Shown one piece after another: positions 62,732 to 62,873 of a DNA stretch of 62,873 nt. The stretch's first letter is position 1. The number at the start of each line of letters is the position of its first letter. The DNA lies in NCBI GenBank assembly GCA_910589275.1, contig CAJUTH010000018.1, forward strand, positions 1-62,873. The letters run 5' to 3'. Made by a program: the position numbers and the translations under genes. The notes under the pieces are model-generated. The model had not been told where the DNA came from. It saw nothing but the letters and a program-made list of their open reading frames with translations, and did not search any database. Source of the DNA: an uncultured Dorea sp. (GTDB taxonomy: Bacteria > Bacillota > Clostridia > Lachnospirales > Lachnospiraceae).

Positions 62732-62873
62732 GTTCTGAAAAAAAACAGGCAGAAATGATTAAGGAAATCAGCGGCGTTAATCCGCTGAAGTGTATGAAGT
62801 GCGGCAAATGCTCTGCGACCTGCCCGTCCTATAACGAGATGGATATCAAGCCCCATCAGTTTGTATCCTATGT
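62728..62873 (+). CDS. Heterodisulfide reductase subunit C-like protein (partial, cut by window end)
   Basis: The first 48 residues of an HdrC-type iron-sulfur protein: NPLKCMKCGKCSATCPSYNE is the first [4Fe-4S] ligand set. ATG 62728 overlaps the hdrB stop and follows AAGGAGGTG. The 3' part lies outside the window; hdrA would be expected beyond. Confidence 0.85.
   Translation, partial: MSSEKKQAEMIKEISGVNPLKCMKCGKCSATCPSYNEMDIKPHQFVSY

Overview
The window looks like a chromosomal stretch from an anaerobic, probably gut-dwelling member of the Lachnospiraceae (Bacillota, Clostridia). The grounds are AGGAGG-type ribosome binding sites with frequent TTG/GTG starts, many iron-sulfur and flavin enzymes of strict anaerobes, a class B sortase, DUF5685/DUF951/DUF4230 families, and the rpsF-ssb-rpsR order. 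Species cannot be fixed from the sequence alone.

Layout. 0-7 kb: a chemotaxis receptor, a ferredoxin, an XRE regulator, then a NERD protein and an AAA ATPase / HNH nuclease / methyltransferase group that may be a small defence locus. 7-19.4 kb: the most interesting region. An old-yellow-enzyme type enoate reductase stands divergent from an operon of a CooC/AcsF-like nickel ATPase, an HgdB-like and an HgdA-like dehydratase/reductase subunit, an archerase-type activator, a tiny membrane protein and a free-standing middle domain of acetyl-CoA synthase (AcsB). A convergent second operon repeats the HgdB-like / HgdA-like / membrane-protein set and ends with a histidine-rich protein and a CooT-type nickel-binding protein. 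The two operons meet at a remnant gene flanked by two large inverted copies of a structured palindromic element. I infer a nickel-linked, ATP-driven low-potential reductase or dehydratase of unknown substrate.

19.7-34.2 kb: two DUF4230 proteins, a phosphorelay (hybrid kinase, REC/HD-GYP/GGDEF protein, Hpt protein), a hemerythrin-REC protein, a Trk/Ktr potassium system, coaBC, a PucR-type regulator with a LUD protein, and tRNA-Cys next to an Rpn-nuclease remnant. 34.4-39 kb: a deoxysugar (rhamnose/fucose type) operon whose AraC regulator and kinase have been fused by deletion, leaving an intact isomerase, rhamnulose-1-phosphate aldolase and lactaldehyde reductase. 39-45.8 kb: housekeeping genes (topB, J-domain protein, DUF5685, sortase B, DUF951, rpsF-ssb-rpsR), with a perfect 49-bp inverted repeat upstream of rpsF.

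45.8-54.6 kb: an AT-richer accessory block: small secreted proteins, one resembling DUF2712, a lipoprotein, three membrane permease-like proteins, an ABC ATPase and a BlaI/BlaR1 pair; this resembles a peptide (bacteriocin-like) export or immunity cluster. 55-60 kb: a 1524-residue secreted protein with bacterial Ig-like domains and two nearly identical DUF1593 modules, driven by a consensus promoter with a BlaI/MecI-like palindrome just downstream. 60.7 kb to the end: L-lactate dehydrogenase and an HdrB/HdrC pair cut by the window edge.
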